The translations under genes were made by a program, and so were the position numbers. Below, one piece after another: positions 51,107 through 64,000 of a stretch of 64,000 nt of DNA; position 1 is the first letter of the stretch; each line of letters opens with the position of its first letter. The DNA lies in NCBI GenBank assembly GCA_015680685.1, contig MNCI01026473.1, positions 361,212 to 425,211 of the forward strand. The letters are read 5' to 3'. Under the pieces are notes generated by a model, which did no database searches, was not told the DNA's origin, and saw nothing but the letters and a program-made list of their open reading frames with translations. The DNA is from Gnetum montanum. Lineage: Eukaryota > Streptophyta > Gnetopsida > Gnetales > Gnetaceae.

Positions 51107-54100
51107 CTATGCTAATTTTGAAATCATCATATGGACCTCACACACACACACACACAATTGATCATAGGAAGATTGGATAACACAACACTATGATCATAGT
51201 GAGTAATGTAGTTGTAAAGGGTAGTTGATGAAACAAATTGATTATGCAAGTAGATGCAAGTGACTAATGCATGATGTACTATGTATTTGTGTTCCTAGTC
51301 CTTGTCAGTAGAATTATAGTCACAAAACCCACCACCACAAAAGATACCTGAACTAGAGCTTACATTAATATTGGATTCTCATTATTTTGGTCAAGAGGCC
51401 AATTATTAGCCCCATCCAAGAGAATCCTTCTCTGCCATGGTAAAATATTTTTATCGTCGTAATGGTAAGGGGAAGATCTCTTTCTCACATTTTCTTATTG
51501 GACTTTACTATGGTAAATAAATAATTATCATCATAACACTACGATAAGATATTAACTTTTTCATTAGAATTATTATTTGTAAGAGTTCAACAACTTTATA
51601 ACCCAAACTTAGACCTTAGAAAATCAGTTCATAATGAGTCAATTCAAGATCTTGTAATTTGAAAAATATAAATAATTCTCTCAGTTAAATAATAGATATA
51701 CATCATAAATATATAGCTAAACTAGTTATAATGATAGTGATCTTAGTTGTTATTTGTAAGGGTTGTTACACTTTCTAACTTAGGGTTGATTGGGTATAGA
51801 AATTTTACAATGCCCACCGCGTTTTTATAGATAAGGGACCTACCTAGAATCGTAGAGTAGACAAGGATAAAAGATCCATCATTGTCAAGGACATGACCAT
51901 ATAAGTTTTTATCAACTAGCCTCATTAGCATGGGGAAAAGCCAACTTCACGAGTCCATGACCTTGCACCATTGAAGTTTTTGGTTATACACTCTTATTTA
52001 AAATAGTCATATTGTCATCAATAATAATTCTAAGCTAGGATGATAACATAGTCTAGCCAAAAATTTTATGCTTTAATAAATTCCACTAGTAAATAGTTTA
52101 AAGCCATTCTATCATCTTCTTGATCTATTGAACATGGCTAAATATTTTTTGAGACATGGATCGATATATCTATATAGTTTCTATTATTAGTTTGTTTATT
52201 GCTTGTGTATGTGATCAAACTTCTAATGAAGTAAATTCATTCTCATCTATGCTAATTGTAAACTTATTGCATGGACCTCCTTGAAATATGAGCCTATCTA
52301 TTTTCTCATGCAACATGCAAAACAAATTGACCATAATGAGATTTGATGGCATAATGTTTTGTTAGGAGTGGGTAATGTAGTGGTGAAGGGTAGTTAATGT
52401 AACATATTAATCACTCGAACATAAGTAATTGATCCATGATGTAGTTTTTGTTTGAACTTTGCGTCATTGCCACTAGAGCTATAGTCACAAAATCCACCAC
52501 CATTAAATAAATTGAATTAGAGTTTACAGTAATAGTGGATTATCATTGTTATAATGATAGTAAGCTTAGATTTTATTTGTAAATAAGAGTTGCCATACTT
52601 CCTCACTCGGGGATGATGGGGCATAGAAATTTTATGATACTCACCACCTTGTTATATATCAAGGAAGAACACTTTAGTGATCTCATATTAATAGATGATA
52701 TCAATGAAGAAAACCTTCCATTTGTAATTATAGAGTGGATCAAGACCAAAAGGTTGACCATGATCAAGTACTTAACTCTACAACTTATTATTGATTGGCC
52801 TCATTAACTTGGGGAAAAGCCAACTTCATGAAACTATGATCTTGCACCATTGAAATTTTTATGATCTTATTTTAAATAGCCATCTCACCATCAACAATAG
52901 AAATTCTATGCTAGGATAATGACAGAGTCTAATCAAAAACTTTATGCTTCAATAAATTCCACTTGTGGGGAGTTTGAAGCCATTCTATCATCTTCTTGAT
53001 CCATCCAACTTTCTTGAATCTTTTCGATACATGAATATATATATCTATCTAATTTTAGTCATTAGTTTATTTGTTTTGAGTGTATGCAATTGAAGTCCGA
53101 ATGAAAGAAATTCATTTTCACTTACATTGACTATAAGGTCATAGACCTCCCTAAAATGTGAGCCTTTTTGTTCTCTCATGCAACATACATACAAAAAATA
53201 TACTGTCAAGAGATTGGATAACCCAATGTCATGGTAATAGTAGGTAATGTAGTGGTGAAGGATAGTTGATGCAGTGAATTGACTACTTAAGTGCAAGTCA
53301 ATGACAAGCGTATGATGTAGTCTATATTTGTGTTTTGGGTTCTTGTCACTAGAGCTCTAGTCATAAAAGCCAACACTACAATAGATGCCTAAACTAGAGC
53401 TTACACTAATAGGAGATTCTCATTGTTATAGTGATAATGAGATTAGGTATCATTTCACTTCTTGACTGAGGGTTGATGGGGTGTAGAAATTTTATGATGT
53501 CTACTTATTATAGGTTGGGAAAGAACACTAGATTGGCCAAAGTGACCACCAAGGATCTCATAGGGCTCTCCCAACCTACCATTTCATGTTAAATAGAAGA
53601 ATACCTCATAGCTAGAACCACTGTGACTCCATAAATATGCCCACCTATTCTTGTTAAGGCTTAAGGAAAAAAAAATACAATACTTTACTTATCATTACTT
53701 GAAAAATTTAAAAAACCTTCTTCATTATTACTATTTCTAGGGGTCACCCCCATTTGAAGACTAGCATGTTAGACTAGTCTATTTTATTTCTGTCATTCTT
53801 TTTCTCATCTTGTCTACTTAGTCCCTCTTAAGAGATGGGGAATAGTGGTTATGATTGTGCCCATGACTTGGCCATCCTTGCCACATAGTGAAGTAAGTAG
53901 AAGCTTGGATTGGTATAGAATCCTACATGCCCTGATACTTGAGCAAATGATAGTATCCCTATTCTGCTATGGAAATTGATCCATCAAATCCATGTTAGTT
54001 AGCTATATTTTTCTTTGTATATGAACTTGTGCTAGTTCATTTGGAGCTAGGATAAAACTCTCAAAACACATGAAGGAATGGTAACAAACTAGAAACTCAG

Positions 54101-55990
54101 TAATATCATGATAAGAAATGGCTAGTGAAGAAAACTTCATCTAGGATTATAGCGTGGATGAAAGCCAAAGGCTCCACCATTACCAAGAATCTAACCTTAA
54201 AGGTTGTTATCAATTGACCACATTAGCTCAAGGAAAACCTAGCTTTATAAACCCATGATCTTGCACCACTAGAATTTTTAGTTGTACATTCTAATTCCAA
54301 ATAGTTGTCTCATCGTTAATAATAAAAATTCCAAACCAAGATTATGAAATAATTTAGCTAGCAACTTTATGATGTAATAAATTCCACTAGTAGACAATTC
54401 GAAGTCATTCTATCATGTTCTTGGTTTGTCATACTTGCCTAAATTATTTTGACACATAGGTTTATATATTTATCTAGTTTTTATCATTAGTTTGCTTGTT
54501 GTCTTTGTATGCGATTAAAATTATAATGAAAGAAATCCATTCTCACCTATGCTTACTATGAAGTCATCACATGGACCTTTTCAAAATGTCAGCCTCCCTC
54601 TTCTCTTCTAGTACACACACTATGGTAGATTGGATAAAATAACACTGTGGTAGAAGTGGGTAATGTAGTGGTGAAGGATAGTTGATGTGGTAGATTAATT
54701 TCCTGAGCACAAGCAAGTGAATATTGCATAATTGAGTCTATTTGTTCTTGATCATTGCCTTTAGAGCTATAGTCACAAAAGCAACAATGACAAAAGATAC
54801 TTAAACTAGAGCTTATACCAAGAGTGGATTATCATTTTTCTAGTGATATTGAACTTAAGTAGTATTTTTAAGTAAGAGTTGCTATAGTTCCCAATTCAAA
54901 GTTGATGGGGCATAGAAATTTTCTAATGTTCACCACCTTGTTATAGGTTAGGGAAGAACATTCCAGTGATCTCATGCTAATGAATGATAACAATAAAGAA
55001 AACCTCCTACCTAGAATTGTAGATTGGATCAAGGCTAAAGGGTTTACCATTATCATGGACATGGCCCTACAAGTTATTAACAACTAGTCTCTTTGGCTCG
55101 AGGAAAAGCTAGCTTCTTGAGCCCATGACCTTGCAACATTGTAATTTTTTTATATGCTCTTATTCCAAATAGTCATCTCATCATCAATAATAGTAATTCC
55201 AAGCTAAGATAATGACATAGTATAGCCAGATACTTTGTGCTTTAATAAATTTTGCTAGTGGATGGTTTGAAGTCAATCTATCATCTTCTTGTTCTATTGA
55301 ACCTACATGAATCCTTTTGATACATGGATCTATATATCAATATAGTTTTGTTCATTAGTTTATTTGTTGCCCATGTATGTGATTGAAATCCCAATGAAAG
55401 AAATTCATTCTCACCTACATTGACTATGAAGTCATCACATGGACCTCCTCTAAATATAAGCCTCTCTATTCTCTCATGCAATAATGCAATTTTGTGGTAG
55501 GAGTGGGTAATGTAGTTGTGAAGGATAGTTGATGTTGCAAATTAACTACTGGAACATAAGTGAGTGACTAGCACATGAAGTAATTTGTGTTTGTGTTCTA
55601 GGTCCTTACCACTAGAGCTACAACTACAAAAGCCACCATGACAAAACATATTTGATTTGGATTTTAAATGAATAGCATAGTGTCATTGTTAAATGAAAAT
55701 CCACCATGAAAAAACATTATTTTTAAGGACTTCTATACTTTCCAACTAAGGGTTGATGGGGCATAGAAATTTTAATATGCTCACCATCTTGTTATATGTC
55801 AGAGAAAAACATTCCAATGATCTCATGCTAATGGATGATACTAGTGATGAAAACCTCCTACCTAGGATTGTAGAGTGGATCAAGGCCAAATGGTCCACCT
55901 TTTTCAAGGACCCAATCGTACAAGTTGTTATCGACTGGTCTTGTTGACTCAAGGAAAAGCCATCTTCATGAGCACTTAACCTTGCACTAT
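51107..55990. repeat. Degenerate tandem array, units about 850 bp (one about 1.4 kb)
   Basis: The anchor GATGGGGCATAGAAATTTT or a close variant occurs at about 51787, 52613, 53475, 54903 and 55753. A second anchor, CATTCTCACCTAYRYT, occurs at about 51100, 52245, 53118, 54538 and 55405. The order of blocks between anchors is constant. The 53475-54903 unit has an extra segment of about 550 bp (53550-54100) that is also present at 40190-40700. Units differ by many substitutions and small indels, so the array is old. A (CA)n run lies at 51138-51156. Confidence 0.8.
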
Positions 55991-55999
55991 CAAAATTTA

Positions 56000-56639
56000 A
56001 AAATATTATTCAATTTAAAATAGTGGAAATTCTTGGTTGGAGAAATTTGTTATCAATTTGTTAAACTACACATCTATTTTGAATTCATTCTTTGAAATTT
56101 CCATGAAACTTAACCTTTAGAATTTTTAGTTAATGATGAGCTTTATTGTCTCATTTGGTTTTATTTTCAATTTTTTTTGGATGTTTGGGAGCAATCCTAG
56201 TAGCTATGAATCTTCTATTTTTTTATATAAGATATTTTCTATTATATAGACAAGTAAATGTTCTAGATCTATCTAATCTTTCTAAAAATAGTACTATCAT
56301 CACTAATGTATCTAGTAAATCTGATCATCTCCTAATAATGAATTTTGCTCCCTTAGGACTATTATACTTACAACCAACATTCATTGAAGCTTTAATTACC
56401 AACTTTCCAAACATTAGGTCACTAATTTCCTTAACCTTCTAACATTGGATAAGCATCAACCCCCATACATGGTCTTACAACTTTGTGAAGTTACCTATGC
56501 CTAGTCTCTGCAACCTCCTCTCCTTTGTGAGGAGACACCCCTTTTACCAAAGTTATCAAGTTCCTTAAAGAGAGTTATCTCATTAACAAGAACAAGGAGA
56601 CATTTATGAAGTCACAATGGTTTCAACTATGGAGGATTT
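56000..56639. other. AT-rich DNA, no gene supported
   Basis: A 98-codon open frame at 56146-56442 is hydrophobic and T-rich, and it lacks an ATG start at its beginning. I find nothing to support coding. Confidence 0.5.
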
Positions 56640-57140
56640 ACCTATTCGACATGACATGGTAGGTTAGGTAAGCCCTATGGGATCTTTGGTAATCACTTTA
56701 GCCTATCAAGTGTTCTTTCATGATCTATAATAAGGAGGCATCATAAAATTTGTACACATTATTAACCCTAAGTTGGAAACTATAGCAACTCTTACTTACA
56801 AGTAAGACATAAGTTTATTAGTACTATAACAATGAAAATTTGCTATCAGTGTAAGGGTCTTGGCTTGGTAACCCCAAATCACAGGTTTGATTCTACTAGG
56901 TAGCATTGCTTGTAAATTTTTTTTTAAAAAAAACTGAAATTTACCCAATAGATCTAAGGGGTTTTAGTGAATGTAGGCAAATAATTTTAGTTTCAAAAAT
57001 AAAAGGTAGTACTTCAATTTTGGTCACTTAGAGAATTCAAAAAACCCTTTATTATTTTTTTCCAAGGGTCACTCCCTTTCCCAAGACTAGTAGGATAGGC
57101 CAACCTATTTTGTTCCTATCACTTTTTCCCTTATCTCATC
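56640..57140 (-). repeat. Inverted copy of an array unit plus a direct block
   Basis: The stretch 56640-56830 is the reverse complement of the array region at about 53460-53600. It includes the motif for the agaacact..gat.ggc.aaagtga block. A direct-orientation block at about 57035-57130 matches 53720-53830. A SINE-like segment sits between them. Confidence 0.65.
56845..56905 (+). repeat. Possible SINE-like segment
   Basis: GTCTTGGCTTGGTAACCCCA is followed by GGTTTGATTC, parallel to the segment at 29588-29650. An A/T-rich stretch follows at 56915-56935. The identification is weak. Confidence 0.3.
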
Positions 57141-57937
57141 TACTTGGTCCCTCTAGTAGTTGTTTTTGCATGCTTTCTTCAACATAATGTCTTGTTTGCA
57201 TTACAAAACTACTTTTGTTTTCCAACATTAACACCTTAGCTATTATTGGTTGCTCTCATTAGATAGCATGAGCTAACCTAGCATGCTATGCCTATTGTTG
57301 CCAGATGTAGTATAATTGACATGCTTATTATGTAATTATCTACTCCAGTTTTCATAGTCGATTGGATCTAATTCACTTGGTCAAGTTAATCTGCATGTAA
57401 TCTCTTCTTTACAAGGTAAAAACATATTCCATAAACTAGTAGGAACACTCGTTCGTTCGGGCCATAGTTGATAAGGATTATTTTCTTTCATTGGTGTACT
57501 ATATCGAGTACGTTTGTTTTCTTTATGGATTTTATCTACAAGTAAAAGCACACATTAGTATGTTGCTACATAGATCTAAAACATCTCACAGAAGCTATGT
57601 GGATGGAGCAATGACTATCACTCATACTGTTACACCCCACCCAGAGCTAGCAGGTATGGTCATATGCTTATGATGTAGACATTACATGTGGAGTCCTGGT
57701 GGGTTTTTGGGGATGAGTTAATATATTTTATATGTCATGAGGCTTTGTATTTTTGTTATGATTATGATGTCTTTACATGCTTAACTAGTGTGATTATGTA
57801 CACTAGCCCTGTGTGATGTGTTAGACAAGTGATGTTGCTAGCAGGGGTGTGGGATTGAGGTACAAGAGCACCAATCTAATATGTTTTATGATTTATGTGT
57901 GATTTTAGCATGTAGGCATTTGTACTATAGCACTATG
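57141..57937. other. Intergenic DNA, no gene supported
   Basis: Moderately AT-rich. A TGTTACACCCCACCC string at about 57627 resembles the start of some plant LTRs, but no partner was established. Confidence 0.5.
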
Positions 57938-58613
57938 TCATCATACCCATAATTAGTCCATGATCCACACAATCCTATTCCAAATAGAACACCTATGCTG
58001 AACGATATGACTGACAAACCAATACTATCACATACATAGCCTATGTGGTTGCTAGCATATCCGCACTCAGTGTAGCATGTGAAACGTTGCCAAAGTACTC
58101 GTATTAGCCATTTCTTGCAGGTCTTTTATTAGTCTTTCATTTATATAATCAATGCTAGGGTCCATCAACCTATCACCTGCGACCACTAGCCTTCTAAAGG
58201 ACTAGTGATAGGGACAAACACACCTATGCCATGAACCAATTGTAGGGACGAACACACCTACACTCTCCCACTCTCAAGATGAGGCCTAAGATAGGAGCCT
58301 CACCAATGCATCATAGTGGGGGTCCATCCATACTACCTCTAGGGTGCCTCATCACCAACCGGTCCACACCCTCATGCTAGCACCACCTGCCAACGACTGT
58401 CATAAGCATTGTCACAAAAACATATAAATAGTTCAGCTAGCTTAAGCTAACACATGTCATAAGCATAACACACCCAAACAAACATAACTACATAGATCCA
58501 ATATCACGATGCAACAAAAGAACATGAAGACCTCGATATGACAAAACAATATCATATTTCTCAAAAGACACATACGTCCATACAAATGACCACTATAATA
58601 ACCTTCAAAATGT
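57938..58613 (-). repeat. Left arm of a large inverted repeat
   Basis: About 676 bp whose reverse complement aligns along its length with 59560-60250. Shared words include TATGGATGGACCCCCACTAT, GTGTTATGCTTATGACATGT and GATATTGTTTTGTCATAT. The divergence is visible but modest. Confidence 0.85.
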
Positions 58614-59559
58614 AACAAAAATAATAACAAGTAATTCAAGTTAAAAAAAAAACCAAAAGTAAAAGTCAAAGTTGATGTTGCACGTGACGTGAAAAAGGAA
58701 GCAACTTATACATATTTTGTTTTCTTTCTTAATAAAAACAAACATAGGAAAAATTAGAGTTGTAATGTTGCCATCATTTTTTTTTGCTATAGCCACCCAA
58801 AGCCTAAAGTAACATGGCCTAACCTTGTTTTTCTCCTTACTTTAAAATAAGAGACCACTGCCCCTTTTTCCACTACCATGTTCAAGTTTTCTCTGTTTCT
58901 TTCAATAATAGAAATGCATAGGAGCTTGTTTTCTTCCATTTTCCTTTTTGCTCTTTCTTTTGGATTTTGAGCCTTAGAGACACCTTTTGCTTGCTCTGAA
59001 CTTGGATTTTGGATTGTTGCAGTCATATCTACGTGGGTGTAGGACTTGTTGGGAGTGAAATAGAGTCTTGTCGAATTTTTAAGGATTTTCTCCTTATTCT
59101 AGCCTTTCTACCCCGACAATTTTAATTGGTGGGTTGTCTTTACCTTTTCCCTGTATTTTTGTGTTGGATTAGTGTATATGATTATGTAATGTGGGCATGT
59201 GGGATGGATAGCTTAAGGATTGAGTTTGGACATGTTATTTTTTTTTCTTCCAAAATTGTCTAATTTTGGTTACGGAATGGGGATGAATAGATATACAATG
59301 TATGAGATGATGTGGACTTGTGGACTATGATATGTGGTGCTGACGAGCCTCGTATGATATGTTATTTATGGGACCTATTGGGGCACGAGCGTTTTCTTGG
59401 GCATTCCAAACATTATTGAAATATTATTTTATTAACCAAACTTTGAACGCACATAACTTTGCTTGCATGAGTCTAATTTAGGTAAAATTAGTGTTTCTGG
59501 GATCATTTTAAAAAGTTCTTTATAATCATTGAATTAGTTTTCTCTTTGGGCATATCTCA
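58614..59559. other. Spacer of the inverted repeat
   Basis: About 945 bp of unique sequence between the arms. A minus-strand open frame at 58787-59026 (79 codons) is basic and unrecognised. Confidence 0.5.
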
Positions 59560-60250
59560 TTTTCAAGGTTATTATAGTGGTCATTTGTATGGACGTACGT
59601 GTATTTTCAGAAATATGATATTGTTTTGTCATATTGAGGTCTTTGTGTTGTTCTATTGCATCATGGTATTGGATCTGTGTGGTTATGTTTGTTTAGGTGT
59701 GTTATGCTTATGACATGTGTTGGCTCAAGCTAGCCAGACTATGTATATGTTTTCACGATGACACTTGTGACGGTCGTTGGCGAGTGGTGCTAACATGAGG
59801 GTGTGGACTAGTTGGTGATGAGGCGCCCTGGAGGTAGTATGGATGGACCCCCACTATGATGCATTAGTGAGGCTCCTATCTCAGGCCTCATCCTGAGAGT
59901 AGGAGAGCGTAGGTGTGTTCATCCTTATGGCTGGTCCGTGGCATAGGTTTGTTCATCCTTATCTTCAGTCCTCCAGAAGGCTAGTGGTTGTGGATCATAA
60001 GTTGATGGACCCTAGCACTGGTTGGATAAATAAAAGACTAATAAAAGACTTGCAGGTAATGGCTTATATGAGTACTCATGGCCACATTTCACATGCTACA
60101 TTGAGCATGAATATGCTAGCAACCCCATGGGCTATGTATGTCATAGTATTGGTTTGTGAGTCATATTGTTGAGCATAGGTGTTCTGTTTGGAATATGATT
60201 ATGTGGATCATGGACTAATTATGGTATATCATGGGTATGATGACATGGAC
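59560..60250 (+). repeat. Right arm of a large inverted repeat
   Basis: Reverse complement of 57938-58613. The shared region includes a short internal direct repeat (GGTGTGTTCATCCTTAT and GGTTTGTTCATCCTTAT at about 59910 and 59945). Confidence 0.85.
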
Positions 60251-63200
60251 TGTGGCTTGTCTGTAATTGTATGATAGTATGTTAGCTTTATAGGTGATAT
60301 GGTGTGTGTTGTTTTGAGCATGCATAAGACTAATAGTGGTTGCAAGTTGCCTTTTACCCCACTCCTTTCCTCTAGTGCAGAACTTGTCAACAATCTAGCA
60401 AGGGAAGTGTAAAGGCTTCCCACTCAGTTGTGTATTGACTCTATTTCATGATAGGTGAAAGGCGTAGGAGCCTAGACGAGCACGAAGAGAGAGAGTAGAG
60501 GAGGGAAAATCCTTCAGTGCTTTGTTATTGTATATTTTCATGTATAGTAGTGTGGACGAGATATCCTTGTATGAAACTCTATGTACTGTACTCTTCTATA
60601 TACGATGATGAGGTTTATGTGTTTTTTGTATTTCTGTAGAGCAATGTATAGTTTGCTTAATATAAAGACATGCATTTTTATGACGTGATATGTATGTTTT
60701 GTTTTTGGTATGGTACGAAAGTTCTGTATTTTTTTACTTTTCTTATTAACATGTATTATGTACATTCTTGGTACTAGTTGTCATGCTTCCGTGCTAAGAT
60801 TACTTGATCATGGGCATCACCTTGCCCTAGCTAGGGCAGGGTGGTACACATACCATCTAGACTACTATGGACTTAACAAAAACTCTCATATGAGTACCAT
60901 GCAAGCAAGGTCCTTGACTATTCTAATTAACAAGTCTTATTTCAGTGAGGCACATCTCCTACCTTTGACTTGCTTGTAGATGAAAACAAAAGTGTACAGT
61001 TATGCTCTGTAGATTTCTTGTAGTCCATAACATTAATTAGGGTAGGATGTACCCCTATTGCTTTGGGTGTACAATGAATGATGCACAAATCTTGTTCTTG
61101 ATCAAAAGTTATGAAAATTTTAATAAATTAATCTTATTCTTCATCCAAATGTCATGAACTTGTTTATAGAAAAATCTTATTCCTCGTCAACAATGATCCT
61201 CTTAACCAAATTATAGATATATAGAATAAATATATAACTAAGCTAGTATTATGTTTATTAGGAAACCTAAATAATTACTTAACAAAGTTTAATTTTAATC
61301 ATTATCTCTTATACAATGCTTGCATATCTCACATAACTTATAGGAATTGCATGATTAGTGAGGGATTTAATAAATTTTTAGGAGTGCATGTTGAATTTTT
61401 TAAAAGTCCTATTGTAGATCTTAATAACAAAAGTCTTGAACACATCCAAGATCACTAAATTCTCATTAAAACATTTCATAACTTTGACACCTAAAAATCT
61501 TATTTTTTTCACATCTTAAAAGTATTTATATTTTAAAGATGATTCCTCTCTTTCTTTCACTTTGAAAGAGAATAGAAGCATTAGAAAATGTTACCAAAAT
61601 GCTAAAATTAATTTAAATACAACTTTTTCTTTCTTTTAAAAAAAAAAAAGATTTTAAGTGTTGATGTGAAAGGTAAGAATGGGGGAGGGGGAGCGGTCGA
61701 ACCCCAAAAAAAGAATAATATTATTAAAAATAATTCAGAGTAAATTAGATCATTGACAGAGAGTATAAAGAAAAGCCCAACACTTTTAGAGATACCTTTT
61801 CAGTTTTTCATTCTTATAACAAATCCTTAAAAACCTCCCCTATGGGGTAGGAAAAGAATCAAGCTTTGCCCTTATTCAGAAAAAACTTCATGGGTTTTCA
61901 CTTCTTACTAAAGGATTTCTTGTATATAGAAGGAGAAAACTCTCTCTAAAGGTAAAATAATACATCAATCAAATATACAGAACAAATAGCAACAAAAGCT
62001 AAAAGTTACCTATCTTTGAGCCTCTCAAATAAAAACAAAAAAAATTAATACTATAGAAAACAAATTAATTATTTAGCTTTCAATGGGAACTTTTTTCCTT
62101 GAAGTTGTAGCTAAAAAGCAACATCTTTGAGAATCTGGCATTTGACACCTAAAGAGAGGTTGTAGTTATACTCTTACGGCTAGAAAATAATTGCATACTA
62201 AAGCTTCCAAATATAGTAGAGAACAAATACTATAGATAAGAATCAAATACTATCTCCAATATTATAGCTATTATTGTGATTGATTTTTTTTAATCTTTAA
62301 AATTGTTATTGTTATTATATTTTCAAATACATAGTAAATACTTATTCATAGCTCAATAGGTTGCAACTTCAAATCCAAGTTATTTTAAGTCATCATTATA
62401 TTGTTCTTAAGTTTTTCCAAAGGATTATGTCTACTTTACAAGACTTCCTTTTAATGGAAATGTAGCGGTGAAGGTTGTTAGAACCAAAACTAGATGACTA
62501 AATGTATCTTATGGATGTATAGCCAACATGAAACTTTTGTAAAACTTAAGTAGAACTTTATAACGAAGCATTACCCAATAAAATTGAATCCAAATTAATC
62601 TTCTTATCACTAGGCTAAAGCTTCTTTTAATGGATGATTACTTTTGCTACCTTTGAATATATTATTATAATTATTCATTGATTTTTTTTTCTTTTTCTCT
62701 TTTTCTATTACTAGTGTTTTATCAATGGAATTGGAGGATTCTAAATTACTCCTTGCCTTTTTTACCAATGCTAAAACTAATAATAAGATCTGTAATTTTG
62801 TTCTCTCTAATGAAACATATGACCAAAAACCTAACCTCTTTCAAGTAGCTCTACCCAAGCTTGAACCTAATTCTTATGAATTGAAAAACAACAACCTTAC
62901 CATCACTCCAAGTGGTGATCCCTTTTAGATTATCTAGCTCATAATCAAAGTTTTGCTTTATAACTAAATAGATTCGATTCTAGTGGATAGTGCTAAGTTA
63001 TAAAGTTCTAATTGGACTATATATCTTAGGGTTTACCTATATTACAATTATTTTTGGGGTTTCAATACATGACCCAATATTCTCATTTTTTTCTCTACTA
63101 GTAGAGTTAGTTGATGCTTAAGCATGTAGTATTAATCATTTGTAAATAGACTCCAAATCTTGATGTGCAATTTGAAAAATATTTTAAAGTTGCATGCTTT

Positions 63201-64000
63201 ATCAAACTATTTAATCTTCCACTGACTTATCACAGAGCTAAGCAACAAATTTTTAGTCTTTTCAATCCCATTAACCATATAGAATCTATTTCCATTCCAT
63301 TTGATTTTTACAAATGTATTTTGTTGAAATCAATCATTTTAATAATAAAAAGAAATTTGTATTGTAAATAGGTAAGAAAACTTTCATTCATTGAATTACA
63401 TATTATAATCTTTCTTAATTTTTGTAACTTTTATCATTGCGAAAAACACTTATGTAATGCATGTCATTTTTTGTTAACGAGGAAAAAAGCTAAAGCAAGA
63501 ACATATGTTAAATTTGAGTATAAGGAAAAATGAGATTAAATGAAATATATAAAAATCAAACCAAAGGTAGAAAAGAAATACATTAAAGTTAAGAATAGGA
63601 AAAAACAAAATGAAGTAAAGGTTAAATTAAAAATATCAAGCTACAGTTAATATGACAAATTCATTCCCATGCAACAATAACAATATTGATCCAAAGATCA
63701 TAAATAATATTAATAAACACTAATAGTTAATGTTAACAATTTCAATCTACCTCTTTCTAAAACTAAACCTAAATTTATTTACGTGTCTTTCCTAAAAACT
63801 TTTGGATCTATTGAATCAATTTTAGAATTCCTTTTAAGAAATTTACTTTTAAACAACTTTTTCTTTAGGTTTTTTTTTTCATAATTTCACCTTTTCAATG
63901 TCACATATGATATGCTTTAAAATTTAAATCATGGTATTTTAAATCACTCTACCTAACCTATTCTTGGACACTATTACTATAAAAGTATTAACTACTAGCT
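60251..64000. other. AT-rich DNA, no gene supported
   Basis: Short unrelated ORFs only. The stretch at about 60440-60560 (GAGAGAGAGTAGAGGAGGG) is purine-rich. A 45-bp segment near 62985-63035 recurs near 11000-11045. The longest ATG frame (62725-62928, 67 codons) matches no family I know. Confidence 0.55.

Noticed and set aside
56146-56442. A 98-codon hydrophobic ORF resembling a membrane protein
   Set aside because: T-rich sequence gives Phe/Leu/Ile-rich translations by chance. It lacks an ATG at its start, and no homologous segment is found in the window.
57627-57645. LTR start of the type TGTTACACCCC
   Set aside because: No matching end, primer site or second copy in the window was found; the string alone is too weak.
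62725-62928. A 67-codon ATG ORF in AT-rich DNA
   Set aside because: It has no recognisable motif, no conserved neighbour and a length expected by chance; not enough for a gene call.

Overview
The window is plant nuclear DNA, most likely from a seed plant. It is AT-rich, holds two conserved multi-exon housekeeping genes with short GT-AG introns, and is otherwise filled by decayed Ty3/gypsy (Athila/Tat-type) LTR retrotransposons. No species can be named from the sequence alone. There are no bacterial-style operons, no CRISPR arrays and no tRNA or rRNA genes that I can support.

Layout. (1) 1-1675: a pol-less LTR-gag-LTR retroelement remnant on the minus strand. (2) 1676-4103: AT-rich intergenic DNA with a duplicated last-exon fragment of the next gene and a possible MITE. 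(3) 4104-9204, minus strand: KRR1, an 11-exon gene for the KH-domain small-subunit-processome factor, apparently intact (about 395 aa). (4) 9205-11421: promoter side of KRR1 and AT-rich DNA. (5) 11422-29048: a nested retroelement cluster. A three-LTR, pol-less minus-strand complex carries two solo LTRs, each with a perfect 5-bp target-site duplication (TSD). A plus-strand element has inserted into its right-hand LTR, and the 3' region of that element is fused directly, without an LTR, to the gag-pol of a second diverged element truncated in integrase. (6) 29049-32691: intergenic DNA and the probable 5' UTR and intron of the second gene. (7) 32692-38180, plus strand: a 14-coding-exon gene for an SUA/RBM5-like splicing regulator (RRM, RanBP2 zinc finger, RRM, OCRE). 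The core of its usual C-terminal G-patch appears to be missing. (8) 40190-55990: a degenerate noncoding tandem array (units near 850 bp, two of about 1.4 kb), split by a nearly complete minus-strand Athila-like element (41024-51101) with 795-bp LTRs and the 5-bp TSD CTCAC. (9) 56640-57140: an inverted copy of an array unit. (10) 57938-60250: a large inverted repeat with arms near 680 bp. (11) The remainder is AT-rich DNA without recognisable genes.

The retroelements share one signature: LTRs that begin TGATGAG and end CTCATCA, a primer-binding site matching the 3' end of tRNA-Asp, gag followed by protease, RT, RNase H and integrase, and no chromodomain. All copies carry stops or deletions. 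KRR1 (ribosome biogenesis) and the SUA-like gene (pre-mRNA splicing) are separate transcription units that happen to share the window. Assembly limits: a 217-base N run at 12508-12724 and single Ns at 14948, 21129 and 41959 that mark imperfect contig joins.
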